Source: G963665925 sp963676345 (lineage in GTDB: Bacteria > Bacillota > Clostridia > Peptostreptococcales > Acidaminobacteraceae). Taken from it: DNA of 64,000 nucleotides. Positions 26,299 to 35,655 of this stretch are shown piece by piece. The DNA is taken from NCBI GenBank assembly GCA_963676345.2, contig CAXXTS010000004.1, positions 248,001-312,000 of the forward strand, written 5' to 3'. The position numbers and the translations under genes are program-made. The notes beneath the pieces are model-generated. The model saw nothing but the letters and a program-made list of their open reading frames with translations. It made no database searches and had not been told where the DNA came from. Position 1 is the first letter of the stretch, and each line of letters opens with the position of its first letter.

Positions 26299-28002
26299 TT
26301 ATTTTTTCTTCCAAGAACTCTTTAGAGAAACCACTCGGTTGAATACTTTTTTCTCATCAGTTGAATCCTTTGAGTCTTCACAGAAGAATCCATGGCGTAG
26401 GAACTGGAACTGGTCTCCCCTCGAAGATGATCCGAAGTACGGCTCCAGCTTACAGTTTTGCAGGCGTACAAGAGAGTTTGGATTAACAATCTCTTCTCCA
26501 GATTCGTCTTCTGCAAGAAGGTGATCATACAGACGCACCTCTGCATCAATATGATTTTCTTCAGCAACCCAGTGCAGGGTACCCTTAACCTTACGGCCTG
26601 TAAACCCAGAACCTGACTTTGTTTCAGGATCATAAGTACAGCGCAGCTCGATAACATTCCCCGCTTCATCCTTAATGACTTCATTACATTTGATGAAGTA
26701 TGCATGACGCAGACGCACTTCATTGCCCGGGAAAAGTCTAAAGAACTTCTTCACAGGTTCTTCCATGAAGTCTTCACGCTCAACATAAACCACGCGTCCA
26801 AACGGAATTTGACGAGAGCCCATCTCAGGGTTCTCAGGATTGAGTCCTGCTTCTAGCATTTCAATCTGTCCTTCAGGGTAATTTGTAATAACCACCTTCA
26901 AAGGATCGAGAACAGCCATTGCACGCGGCGCCTTCATTTTCAAATCTTCTCTGACAAAGTGATCCAGCTGTTCTGAATCGACCACGCTATTTGACTTTGA
27001 AACACCTACTTCTTCAATGAAGTTCTTGATAGCCTGAGCTGTCACACCACGACGTCTTAGACCCGAAAGCGTATGCAGTCTTGGGTCATTCCAACCGTCT
27101 AGTGTGCCCTCTTCTACAAGTGCACGGATATATCTTTTGCTCATGAGTGTATTGGTCATATTCAGCCTAGCGAATTCAATCTGCTGAGGCGGTGCTGACC
27201 ACACACCAATTTCTTTAAGAACCCAGTCGTACAGCGGTCTGTGATTTTCAAATTCCAGCGAACACAGAGAATGTGTCACACCTTCAATAGCATCCTCAAT
27301 TGGATGTGCATAGTCGTACATTGGGTAAATGCACCACTTGTCTCCCGTATTGTGGTGTGTGCTGTGTGAAATACGGTACAGAACCGGATCACGCATGTTT
27401 AAGTTTGGCGAAGTCATATCGATCTTTGCACGCAGTACGCGCAGTCCATCTTCAAATTCACCCGTTTTCATACGTTCGAATAAATCTAGATTTTCCTCTA
27501 CCGTACGCTCACGATAAGGGCTGTTTTTACCCGGTGTCGTGAAATCGCCACGATATTCTCGTGTTTCTTCAGGGGTTAAATCGCAAACATATGCCTTTCC
27601 CTTTTTGATGAGAATTTGAGCATACTCGTACATTTTGTCGAAATAATCTGATGCAAAGTAAAGGCCGTCCCACTCAAAGCCAAGCCACTGTACATCTTCT
27701 TTTATAGCTTCAACGTATTCCGTATCTTCTTTTACTGGATTTGTATCGTCAAAACGCAGATTACATTTTCCATTAAACTCTTCTTTTATGCCGAAGTTGA
27801 TGCAAATCGCCTTCGCGTGTCCAATGTGGAGATATCCGTTGGGTTCTGGTGGAAATCTCGTATGTACCCGACCACCATACTTGTCGGATTTCATATCTTC
27901 ATCAATAACCTGCTGAATGAAGTTCCTCGATCGAAATTCAGTTTCATTGGCATTGTCGACAGCTGCGTCACTCGGACGCTTATTTTCTTTAGTCATCTTC
28001 AT
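26299..28002 (-). CDS. glnS: Glutaminyl-tRNA synthetase
   Basis: This 567-residue class I synthetase charges tRNA-Gln with glutamine. PEPNGYLHIGHAK contains the HIGH motif at 59-62. The KMSKS-type loop appears as LMSKR in MTNTLMSKRYI. C-terminal beta-barrel anticodon-binding domains are present (for example RVVYVERED and RLQNCKLEPYF). A GGAGG site lies 5 bases before the ATG at 28002. Many Firmicutes lack GlnRS and use GatCAB, so its presence marks lineages that acquired it. No T-box leader was found upstream. Confidence 0.97.
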   Translation of the reverse strand: MKMTKENKRPSDAAVDNANETEFRSRNFIQQVIDEDMKSDKYGGRVHTRFPPEPNGYLHIGHAKAICINFGIKEEFNGKCNLRFDDTNPVKEDTEYVEAIKEDVQWLGFEWDGLYFASDYFDKMYEYAQILIKKGKAYVCDLTPEETREYRGDFTTPGKNSPYRERTVEENLDLFERMKTGEFEDGLRVLRAKIDMTSPNLNMRDPVLYRISHSTHHNTGDKWCIYPMYDYAHPIEDAIEGVTHSLCSLEFENHRPLYDWVLKEIGVWSAPPQQIEFARLNMTNTLMSKRYIRALVEEGTLDGWNDPRLHTLSGLRRRGVTAQAIKNFIEEVGVSKSNSVVDSEQLDHFVREDLKMKAPRAMAVLDPLKVVITNYPEGQIEMLEAGLNPENPEMGSRQIPFGRVVYVEREDFMEEPVKKFFRLFPGNEVRLRHAYFIKCNEVIKDEAGNVIELRCTYDPETKSGSGFTGRKVKGTLHWVAEENHIDAEVRLYDHLLAEDESGEEIVNPNSLVRLQNCKLEPYFGSSSRGDQFQFLRHGFFCEDSKDSTDEKKVFNRVVSLKSSWKKK

Positions 28003-28178
28003 CCAGACCTCCTATTATAATTTTTAATCATTCATTATTCTATCATAGTAAAACGCGTAAAGAAATCACTTCACCCAAGAAAATTAAGTGGTAAGTTCCC
28101 CTTTTTGTTTTCCATTTTTGAATGAGACTTATCACAAGGGGTATTTATTACTGGAAAATGATAAAAAGGGGACACCAT

Positions 28179-30212
28179 ATGACGATAAATAAAACAGAAA
28201 ATATACAAAAAAATATTCTTTCATCTACACCCAGTATTCTCGACCATATACCTTCTGTCATTTACATAAAAGATACCGAAGGCAGGTATCTCTATGTCAA
28301 TAAAGCCTATGAAGCCCTCCTGAATTTGAAGGGGACAGATATATACGGTAAACGCGATATTGACGTTCTGCCGGAAACGGTTGCCCACCTTGCACGCAAT
28401 CTAGATATGAAAATCATCCATTCCATGAAACCCATCACAGTAGACGAAGATTTTGACTTAAATGATGGGCAACATAATTTTCATTCTACTAAGTTCCCAC
28501 TCTACGATAGTACTGGACTGCTTTATGGTATGTGTAGCTTTTCCACTGATGTAACCAGTTTTCTCCAGGCTGAAGAGGCCCTTGTAGAATCCGAGGAAAA
28601 ATTCTCTGCAATTTTTAATAATACCTACCAGTTAATTGGCCTACTCACCACTGATGGCATTCTTATTGAAGCCAACAATACCAGTCTGAACATGATCGGA
28701 GCCAAGCCCTCTGAAATTCTTGGAAAATATTTCTGGGAAACGCCTTGGTGGAACCATTCAGAACAAGTCCGTCAAGTGCTCAAAGACGGTGTTCGCCGCG
28801 CTGCTGCTGGAGAGCAGGTACGCTTTGAAACCATACACCTAGATGAAAATGGGGTGCCTAACTACATAGATTTCAGTATTACGCCCATTACAGGCGCCGA
28901 TGGCACCATCAAATATCTCATTCCTGAGGGCCGTAACATTACAGACCTCAAACTCGCAACCATGCGTTTTAAAGAAAGTGAAGCAAAATATCAAACCCTG
29001 TTTAAAATGTCCTCTACACCCATGCTGATTTTTGAAAACGAACGCATCATAGAATGTAATGCTGCCTTGCTGGAGATCCTTGGCTATGCGTCACCTGAAG
29101 ATATTACCGGTAAGACCGTACTTGAAATTTCACCCGAAAATCAGCCAGACGGCGGTTCATCAAAAGGCCTGTCCCAACAGTTTTTAAACAAGGCCTACCG
29201 GGATGGAGCCTGTGAATTTGAATGGTATTATATGACACAGGCTGGCGCTGAGGTGCCCATACGTGTCAATTTAACGCATATTCCAAGCACTGAGAGCCGT
29301 ATTTTACACGCCATATGGACCGATATCCGACTTCAAAAAGAAGCGGAAAGCGAAATCCGCTCTTTGAATAGAGAACTGCTGGCACAGGTCAGCACCCAAA
29401 ACAAGGCGCTTGAATACAGCAAGGAAATGATTGAGGATACGCGTGAAAGACTGGCTGAGTCTGAAAAAAAGGCATATTTGTCTGAACTCTTGCCCGGTAT
29501 TTCTCATGAAATAAATACCCCTATGGGTGTCAGTGTTACAACCGCCTCTTACTTAAAGAAAACACTGGAGACCACACTGGAAAAATTTAAAAACAACCAA
29601 CTCACACGCAATGAGTTTCTCCTATTTCTTGAAGATGCTCAGCTCGCTTCAACAACGGTGCTCTCTAACTTGGACAGGGCCTCAAATTTGATTTTTAGCA
29701 TTAAGGATATCGCGACCGATCAAATCAGCGAGTCGAAGCGCCTGTTCAACCTGCGCAAATATTTGGATGAAATACTGCTGAGTCTTCATAATACCCTTAA
29801 AAAGACGCCCCACCGCATTAATATAGACTGCCCTGATGCGCTAAGCATCAGCTCTTATCCGGGTATATTTTCACAGATTTTCACAAATTTTATTATGAAC
29901 TCTCTCAGCCACGGTTTTAAGGAAGGTATGCACGGTGAAATTGATATTAAAGTTCAGGTTACTGGGCTAAAACTCTTTATTGAATATGTAGACAATGGCA
30001 TTGGCATGGATGAAGAAACCCTCTCCCATATCTTTGAGCCTTTTTACACAACTAGGCGCTCAGAAGGCAACTCTGGTCTGGGCATGCACATTGTCTATGA
30101 CCTCATTACCGAAAAACTCGGTGGCAGCATTCGTGCAGTGAGCCGTTCAGGACAAGGGGTTCACTTTTACCTTGAAATTCCTCTAGATGCTCCAAAAGAA
30201 CACAGCAAGTAG
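28179..30212 (+). CDS. Sensor histidine kinase with three PAS domains
   Basis: This 677-residue cytoplasmic kinase has PAS domains at about 15-125, 133-255 and 262-370, then a coiled coil (about 375-430). The phosphoacceptor box GISHEINTPMG has His443. The ATPase domain (about 555-675) has N-box FTNFIMNSLSHGF, G1 DNGIGMD and G2 GLGMHIV. There is no membrane segment and no fused receiver. No response regulator gene is adjacent, so its partner lies elsewhere. The start at 28179 follows an aagggg site; the longer frame does not. Confidence 0.93.
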   Translation: MTINKTENIQKNILSSTPSILDHIPSVIYIKDTEGRYLYVNKAYEALLNLKGTDIYGKRDIDVLPETVAHLARNLDMKIIHSMKPITVDEDFDLNDGQHNFHSTKFPLYDSTGLLYGMCSFSTDVTSFLQAEEALVESEEKFSAIFNNTYQLIGLLTTDGILIEANNTSLNMIGAKPSEILGKYFWETPWWNHSEQVRQVLKDGVRRAAAGEQVRFETIHLDENGVPNYIDFSITPITGADGTIKYLIPEGRNITDLKLATMRFKESEAKYQTLFKMSSTPMLIFENERIIECNAALLEILGYASPEDITGKTVLEISPENQPDGGSSKGLSQQFLNKAYRDGACEFEWYYMTQAGAEVPIRVNLTHIPSTESRILHAIWTDIRLQKEAESEIRSLNRELLAQVSTQNKALEYSKEMIEDTRERLAESEKKAYLSELLPGISHEINTPMGVSVTTASYLKKTLETTLEKFKNNQLTRNEFLLFLEDAQLASTTVLSNLDRASNLIFSIKDIATDQISESKRLFNLRKYLDEILLSLHNTLKKTPHRINIDCPDALSISSYPGIFSQIFTNFIMNSLSHGFKEGMHGEIDIKVQVTGLKLFIEYVDNGIGMDEETLSHIFEPFYTTRRSEGNSGLGMHIVYDLITEKLGGSIRAVSRSGQGVHFYLEIPLDAPKEHSK

Positions 30213-30313
30213 ATGTCTCTCACCTTTTCTTTGTTTTGAGTAAATGCTAAAATGGATACAGCTTTAACCAAACCTTGCAGCTTAACGGAACGATTTTGGA
30301 AAGGGGCATGAAA

Positions 30314-30739
30314 ATGACACTCGATAAGACGATGGAGTACTTAAATAAACATAGCTGTTCTATTGTCGTTTCAAGAAATGACGAGATCTTATACACATCC
30401 AACGCCAGGGGCATTGCACCGATTTACGAACTCTATACCACTGCACCTGAGCTCTTAAAGGACAGCCTAGTTGCTGATAAAGTAATCGGACGCGGCGCAG
30501 CCATGTTCCTTGTTGAAGCTGGCGTAGCTGGTATCTATGGAAAGCTCATGTCAAGGCAAGCACTCCAGGTTATACCCGATACCCTTGAGGTAGGCTTTGA
30601 TACGCTGTGTGATTTTATTAAGAACCGAGATCAAACAGGGCGGTGTCCTGTAGAGACACTCAGTTTAGAGACACAAAGCGTCGACACCCTTGAAAAAGCA
30701 GTCGCGAAGTTTCTTGACACAATTGGGCAAGGGGTTTAA
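30314..30739 (+). CDS. DUF1893 family protein
   Basis: This 141-residue protein matches DUF1893, related to Thermotoga TM1506. It shows SCSIVVSRNDEILYTSNARGIAPIYEL and DKVIGRGAAMFLVEAGVAGIYGKLMS, a deaminase-like fold family without an assigned reaction. The ATG at 30314 lies 7 bases after GGGG; the ATG six bases earlier is too close to that site. It leads a three-gene cluster with a DUF3842 protein and an ECF S component. Confidence 0.8.
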   Translation: MTLDKTMEYLNKHSCSIVVSRNDEILYTSNARGIAPIYELYTTAPELLKDSLVADKVIGRGAAMFLVEAGVAGIYGKLMSRQALQVIPDTLEVGFDTLCDFIKNRDQTGRCPVETLSLETQSVDTLEKAVAKFLDTIGQGV

Positions 30740-30740
30740 C

Positions 30741-31151
30741 ATGAGAATAGCTGTAATTGATGGCAAAGGCGGCGGTATAGGCAGGAGCATTGTAGAATGC
30801 TTAAAACCACTGAAAAGAGATGATACTGAAATCATCGCACTGGGAACGAATTCCCACGCAACTGCCAACATGCTGCGGGCGGGTGCTGAAAACGGCGCTA
30901 CAGGCGAGAATGCCATTGTCCATATGAGTGGACGCGTCGATCTCATCATCGGGCCAATCGCCATTGTAACCGCAAATGCAATGATGGGCGAAATCAGCCC
31001 CAAGATGGCCGAAGCCATTGGCAGTTCGCCAGCAAAAAAATGGCTCTTACCCACCAGCCAGTGTCAAATTGATGTCATTGGTGCAGAACAAATCGCCATT
31101 AAGGCATTGATGCACAAGCTGCGCGACCGCTTTGAAGCAACCTATCTTTAA
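30741..31151 (+). CDS. DUF3842 family protein
   Basis: This 136-residue protein matches DUF3842. It opens MRIAVIDGKGGGIGRSIVECL, a glycine-rich nucleotide-binding-like loop at residues 8-15, and later has MSGRVDLIIGPIAIVTANAMMGEISP. Function is unknown. It begins two bases after the DUF1893 stop with an aagggg site inside the end of that gene, so the two are co-translated. Confidence 0.82.
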   Translation: MRIAVIDGKGGGIGRSIVECLKPLKRDDTEIIALGTNSHATANMLRAGAENGATGENAIVHMSGRVDLIIGPIAIVTANAMMGEISPKMAEAIGSSPAKKWLLPTSQCQIDVIGAEQIAIKALMHKLRDRFEATYL

Positions 31152-31173
31152 ACATTTCATATTGACGAAATTA

Positions 31174-31213
31174 AAGCCATGAAGGCCTGTCCAAGAGGAC
31201 ACCTTCATGGCTT
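31174..31213 (+). other. Hairpin between the DUF3842 and ECF genes
   Basis: aagccatgaagg (31174-31185) pairs with ccttcatggctt (31202-31213), with an inner tgtcc/ggaca stem. It is followed by CATTTATTTT, so it is at best a weak terminator or a processing site just before the ECF gene ribosome binding site. Confidence 0.55.
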
Positions 31214-31235
31214 CATTTATTTTAAGGAGGAAAAC

Positions 31236-31766
31236 ATGAACAAACAAACCAGTCCATTCATCACCGCAGGCATTTTAATTTCAATAGGTCTTATACTCCC
31301 CATAGGCTTCCACGCCATGGGCATGGGAGGCCCCATCTTTTTACCCATGCACATACCTGTGCTCATCGGCGGTGCTGTTCTATCACCTGCACTTGCCCTG
31401 ATCGTTGGTATTTTAACCCCTGTTTTAAGCAGCTTTATGACCGGCATGCCTGTTGCCTATCCAATCTTGCCTATTATGGCCGTTGAACTCGGCCTCTATG
31501 GTCTTTGCGCTTCCCTTTTAATGCGTAGTTTGAAGCTAAACATTTGGGTGACACTTGCACTGAGTATGGTGATTGGCCGCCTCGGCGCAGGGCTTACAGT
31601 CTATGTCCTCGGACTGACCTTGGGCCTTAAAATGCAACCGGCCATCTATCTCAAGGGGGCTGTCATCACGGGGCTTCCTGGCATTGCCATTCAGTTCGTA
31701 ATCATTCCACTGCTGGTTCGAGCCCTCAATCGTGCAGGCCTAAACCTGAATGTTCAAGGGTCTTAA
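31236..31766 (+). CDS. ECF transporter S component-like membrane protein
   Basis: This 176-residue membrane protein has five or six helices, including PIFLPMHIPVLIGGAVLSPALALIVGILTPVLSSFMTGMP. That pattern is typical of substrate-binding S components of energy-coupling-factor importers. It needs a shared EcfA-EcfA'-EcfT module encoded elsewhere. The ATG at 31236 follows AAGGAGG. Its ligand (vitamin, metal or nucleobase) is unknown; the cluster with DUF1893 and DUF3842 may be a clue to it. Confidence 0.82.
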   Translation: MNKQTSPFITAGILISIGLILPIGFHAMGMGGPIFLPMHIPVLIGGAVLSPALALIVGILTPVLSSFMTGMPVAYPILPIMAVELGLYGLCASLLMRSLKLNIWVTLALSMVIGRLGAGLTVYVLGLTLGLKMQPAIYLKGAVITGLPGIAIQFVIIPLLVRALNRAGLNLNVQGS

Positions 31767-31770
31767 AATC

Positions 31771-31808
31771 CCAACTTGCCAAGACCACCTGTGGTCTTGG
31801 CAAGTTGG
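31771..31808. terminator. Perfect hairpin between converging genes
   Basis: A 17-bp perfect stem, ccaacttgccaagacca with its complement, and a 4-base loop. It lies between the ECF gene (plus) and pepD (minus). Only a weak T-run follows on either strand. Confidence 0.65.
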
Positions 31809-31817
31809 TAAGCTTCT

Positions 31818-33278
31818 TTACTTCAGTTCTGACAAAACCTGCACTAAAAATGCATAGACCCTCTGAACGGAGGAAATGCTCATACGCTCATTGGGTGTAT
31901 GTACATCATAAAGGTTGGGGCCTAGAGAAATCATATCTATGTCACCAACCTTTTCTTTTAAGAGACCACATTCAAGACCTGCATGAATGGCGTCCACCGC
32001 CATCGGCTTCTTATACATGCTTTCCCAAACCGTACACATTAGACTTCTGATTTCAGAGTTCACCTTATAAGGCCACTCAGGATAGTCAGAAACCAGTTCC
32101 ATATGCGCACCTGTCAGACTGCAAATATGCTCAATCCTGCTGTTGATTTCATCTTTAAGCGTTTTTATCGAGCTTCTGACCGCACTGCTAAACTCAAGGT
32201 GGTCTGCCTTCAGGGTTAAGACACCGATGTTGTTTGAGCTTTCAACCAAGCCTTCAATATTGGCAGACATGGTTTGAACACCATATGGTATCAGTCTCAA
32301 AATATGAGCCGTATTCAGTTTGGTTTCTTCGGAAAAGACCATTACTGTGCCTCTTTTATCCACCTCTTCAAGAGCAATTTCTATGTCAGGATCAGACGTT
32401 TCAAACTCATTTCTAAATGTTTGCTCTAGCTCTTTGAGTCGGGATTTTACAGATTCAACCTGCTTGGCACTTTCAAAAGCCAGCTCCAGCTCAGCTGATT
32501 TTGCAATGGCATTCATTTTATCACCACCCTTTACAGCGACAATTTCTACCCCTGTAAAATCTGAAGTACTGTCTAAAACCCGCCCTAAAAGCTTTAAGGC
32601 ATTGGCACGGTTTTTATTGATCTCCATACCGGAATGGCCACCCTTTAGGCCTTGAATTTTTAAAAGCAATCCCGCTTCTGAAACAACTTCCTTATAGAGA
32701 ACAGGTAAGCTGACAATATTGTTGACCCCACCAGCACAAGACGCTAATAGTGTCCCTTCTTCTTCAGAATCAATGTTGATAAGAACATCACCCGAAATAT
32801 CCTCAGGCCTCAGACCAATAACACCGTCCATGCCCGTCTCTTCAGCAACGGTGAAAAGGGCTGTTAGCTTAGGGTGGGCAAGTGTTTTAGATTCAAGAAT
32901 TGCCATTGCCATGGCTAGAGCAATGCCGTTGTCGGCCCCAAGAGTCGTCCCGCGTGTTTTAACAAAATCCCCCTCCACAACCAGTGGAATGGGATCTTTT
33001 GAAAAATCGAATGTCAGACTGTCTTCTTTGACGCAGACCATGTCCATATGCCCCTGTAAAATAACATGGGGTGCTTCTTCAAGGCCTTGACTTGCAGGTT
33101 TAGTAATAATCACGTTCAGCGTTTCATCTTGAGTCACCTCAAGGTCAAGCGTTTTTGCAAACTGGACCAAGTAGTCACTGACCGCCTTTTCATTTCCAGA
33201 TTCTCTTGGTATTTGACTCAAGGCTTCAAAGTGTTTAAATACAGCCTTTGGTTTTAAACCGCTTAATTTTCCTGACAT
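31818..33278 (-). CDS. pepD: Aminoacyl-histidine dipeptidase (peptidase D, M20 family)
   Basis: This 486-residue zinc dipeptidase cleaves Xaa-His and other dipeptides in the cytoplasm. Metal-binding motifs are intact: ILQGHMDMVC (about 88-97), GADNGIA (about 118-124) and FTVAEETGMDG (about 148-158). It contains a lid domain, then the C-terminal catalytic half with HAGLECG. It is the last gene of an operon with an OPT transporter and a PqqD-like protein, so it probably hydrolyses the imported peptides. GGGGGA precedes the start. Confidence 0.95.
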   Translation of the reverse strand: MSGKLSGLKPKAVFKHFEALSQIPRESGNEKAVSDYLVQFAKTLDLEVTQDETLNVIITKPASQGLEEAPHVILQGHMDMVCVKEDSLTFDFSKDPIPLVVEGDFVKTRGTTLGADNGIALAMAMAILESKTLAHPKLTALFTVAEETGMDGVIGLRPEDISGDVLINIDSEEEGTLLASCAGGVNNIVSLPVLYKEVVSEAGLLLKIQGLKGGHSGMEINKNRANALKLLGRVLDSTSDFTGVEIVAVKGGDKMNAIAKSAELELAFESAKQVESVKSRLKELEQTFRNEFETSDPDIEIALEEVDKRGTVMVFSEETKLNTAHILRLIPYGVQTMSANIEGLVESSNNIGVLTLKADHLEFSSAVRSSIKTLKDEINSRIEHICSLTGAHMELVSDYPEWPYKVNSEIRSLMCTVWESMYKKPMAVDAIHAGLECGLLKEKVGDIDMISLGPNLYDVHTPNERMSISSVQRVYAFLVQVLSELK

Positions 33279-33290
33279 GCTTCATTCCCC

Positions 33291-33641
33291 CTATTCCACT
33301 TTAGTAAGTTCAATAAACTGGTTGTTTCTAAGTATGTTAATGTAGGTGCCTACACGCTCATAAACCGGGTCAACCCGATCACCAAATGTGAGCCTCAATC
33401 CATCGCAAAGCTCACCTATGGTGACCCTACCATCCATAGCCTGAAAGACCGCACTCCCGATTGCGTCTAAATCAACACGCATATACTCGGGTGTATGGAC
33501 AAAAAAACGTACAAGCCTATCCAGCAGGCCATCCCGAAGCACCTTTATATGAACCCGCCCATCCGTGTCGGTGTACCAATCCAGCTCACTGCACCTGACG
33601 GGAATCAAATCTAAATAATTATCGTCCTTTTTTACCTTCAC
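33291..33641 (-). CDS. PqqD-like protein
   Basis: This 116-residue protein matches the PqqD family in its second half: DLDAIGSAVFQAMDGRVTIGELCDGLRLTFGD (about 58-89), then a helix and a final strand. PqqD domains bind leader peptides of ribosomal natural products (RRE fold). No radical SAM gene or precursor peptide is nearby, so a different peptide- or protein-binding role is likely. It lies between the OPT transporter and pepD, with GGAGG just before its ATG. Confidence 0.72.
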   Translation of the reverse strand: MKVKKDDNYLDLIPVRCSELDWYTDTDGRVHIKVLRDGLLDRLVRFFVHTPEYMRVDLDAIGSAVFQAMDGRVTIGELCDGLRLTFGDRVDPVYERVGTYINILRNNQFIELTKVE

Positions 33642-33658
33642 ATCTCAGCCCTCCATCA

Positions 33659-35593
33659 TCAATAGACCTTGCTGAATATGGAGTACCGCATCAATGTGTA
33701 AATGAGCAGGCCGAAAAAGACAAGCGTCCCTACTGCCCCAAAGCTTACACCGAGCACCAAATTCATCTCCAATACAGCAAATATTGCTAGAACAATGCCC
33801 ACAAGTCCTTCTCCGGCAATGAGTCCAGAGGCGTACAAAACACCTGATTCTATTTTGGACTTGGCACGTATAGCAGTGCGCTCGTCTTCATCCATATGCC
33901 TGTCCAGCACTCTGCGTACCATACTCCCCACCACAATGGGTGCAGAAAGGTGGATCGGCAAGTAAAGGCCGATTGCAATGGGAAGCACCGGCAGTCCCAA
34001 CAACTCTATCATCAGCCCGATACCCACGCCTGTAAAAACGAGTGCCCAAGGCAGATTACCCCGAATAACCCCTTCAACCACCAGTCGCATAAGTGTCGCC
34101 TGTGGCGCTGGCAGTTCAGATGAACCGAATCCCCATGCATTGTTAAGCCAAGACAGAACAACCCCAATAGCCAGAGCTGATGCAACCGCTCCGACCAATT
34201 CACCGTATTGCTGCCTATAAGGCGTTGAACCTACCAGAAAACCAGTCTTAAGATCCTGAGATGTATCCCCCGCCATAGATGCAATAATACAGATGATTGC
34301 ACCGACGGTCAGGGTGGCTACCATGCCGTATTGAATAGGGGTTCCCGATGCCTTGTATATAATGCCTGTAATAACCAGTGTCGCAATGGTCATCCCTGAA
34401 ACCGGGTTTGAAGATGATCCGACCAGACCAACAATTCGAGATGAAACCGTTGCAAAGAAAAATCCAAATATGGCAATGAGTGCCGCTCCGCCGTACCCTA
34501 CTGCAATAAAGGGCAAGACTGCCATCAGCACAACAATAATAAGCGATCCTATAACGACAACGCGCATATTCATATCGCGGTCCGTTCGCAGCATGCTGCT
34601 GTCTCCCACACCTGATGCGTAGTCACGCATGGCTTCAACAAAGGTTTGGGCGATAAGGGGCATGGTTTTCACCAGCCCAAACAAGCCCCCAAAAGCAACG
34701 GCTCCAGCTCCAATATAACGGATATACATATCCCAGACATCCCAATGGGTCATCTGGCTAATGGGAATATCCGCTGGAAACATAACAATGTAACCCAGAC
34801 TCCCAATATTGCTGATTAAGGGAATGAGCACCATCCATCCTAGAATGGCACCGGCAAACATATAGGCCGATATAGTCGGTCCAATAATAAAACCGACCCC
34901 CAGTAGTGCTGGAAGGGCGTCCATTCCTATGGTCGCGTTTTTATATAAGGGCATTGTCCACTCCACCCTATCGGGAAAGAGCTTTAGACCGCCTGTTAGA
35001 AACTTGTAAAATGCGCCAATTCCCAAACCTGTGAAGGTCGCTGCGGCTTTTTTCCCGCCCTCTTCTCCTGCAAGAAGCACCTCTGCACAGGCCGTTCCCT
35101 CTGGAAATGGCAGTGTTTCATGCTCTTTAACAATCAGCGCTTTTCTAAGAGGCACCATAAAGAAGACCCCTAAAATACCACCACATAGAGCAATGGCTGT
35201 AATCATAAGCAGGCTAGGGGTCCCAAGTCCCCAGTCATCCATCCAGATGTAAAGCGCAGGCAGGGTGAAAATGGCCCCTGCAGCCAAGGATTCTCCCGCT
35301 GAGCCAATCGTTTGAACCATATTGTTCTCCAGAATGGACTCCTTTTTAAGAATCACCCGAATAACCCCCATGGATATGACCGCAGCCGGTATAGAAGCTG
35401 AAATAGTCATGCCGACTTTTAACCCCAAGTAGGCATTGGCAGCACCAAATATGACAGATAGCAAAATACCTATCACCAGTGCTGTTCCAGTGAATTCCGG
35501 CAGCATTTTATCCGCTGAAATAAAGGGTCTAAATGACTCCCTATCCTGTGAGGACAACCCCGACAATCCCCTCAATCCACTTTTTTCCCCCAT
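33659..35593 (-). CDS. OPT-family oligopeptide transporter
   Basis: This 644-residue membrane protein has about 15-16 helices. It begins the core with FTGTALVIGILLSVIFGAANAYLGLKVGMTISASIPAAVISMGV, characteristic of the bacterial OPT family. Further blocks are LPFPEGTACAEVL and GSSSNPVSGMTIATL. It probably imports small peptides by proton symport. The ATG at 35593 follows an AAGGGAG site; a TTG at 35608 is less likely. It is followed by PqqD-like and pepD genes and is divergent from a TetR gene. Confidence 0.93.
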   Translation of the reverse strand: MGEKSGLRGLSGLSSQDRESFRPFISADKMLPEFTGTALVIGILLSVIFGAANAYLGLKVGMTISASIPAAVISMGVIRVILKKESILENNMVQTIGSAGESLAAGAIFTLPALYIWMDDWGLGTPSLLMITAIALCGGILGVFFMVPLRKALIVKEHETLPFPEGTACAEVLLAGEEGGKKAAATFTGLGIGAFYKFLTGGLKLFPDRVEWTMPLYKNATIGMDALPALLGVGFIIGPTISAYMFAGAILGWMVLIPLISNIGSLGYIVMFPADIPISQMTHWDVWDMYIRYIGAGAVAFGGLFGLVKTMPLIAQTFVEAMRDYASGVGDSSMLRTDRDMNMRVVVIGSLIIVVLMAVLPFIAVGYGGAALIAIFGFFFATVSSRIVGLVGSSSNPVSGMTIATLVITGIIYKASGTPIQYGMVATLTVGAIICIIASMAGDTSQDLKTGFLVGSTPYRQQYGELVGAVASALAIGVVLSWLNNAWGFGSSELPAPQATLMRLVVEGVIRGNLPWALVFTGVGIGLMIELLGLPVLPIAIGLYLPIHLSAPIVVGSMVRRVLDRHMDEDERTAIRAKSKIESGVLYASGLIAGEGLVGIVLAIFAVLEMNLVLGVSFGAVGTLVFFGLLIYTLMRYSIFSKVY

Positions 35594-35618
35594 GTTTACT
35601 CCCTTCAATTATGAATTA

Positions 35619-35648
35619 TGCTATAATATCCCTAACAATCGGTAGGGA
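35619..35648. promoter_or_regulatory. Extended -10 promoter and operator in the OPT/TetR divergent region
   Basis: TGCTATAAT (35619-35627) is an extended -10 for the plus-strand TetR gene. Directly downstream is the inverted repeat TCCCTA-N8-TAGGGA (35629-35648), overlapping the expected start point. It is a likely TetR operator that also covers the divergent OPT promoter. Confidence 0.6.
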
Positions 35649-35655
35649 GGATTTT

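Noticed and set aside
28003..28121. Search for a T-box leader before glnS
   Set aside because: The conserved T-box sequence and specifier stem are not present in the short upstream region.
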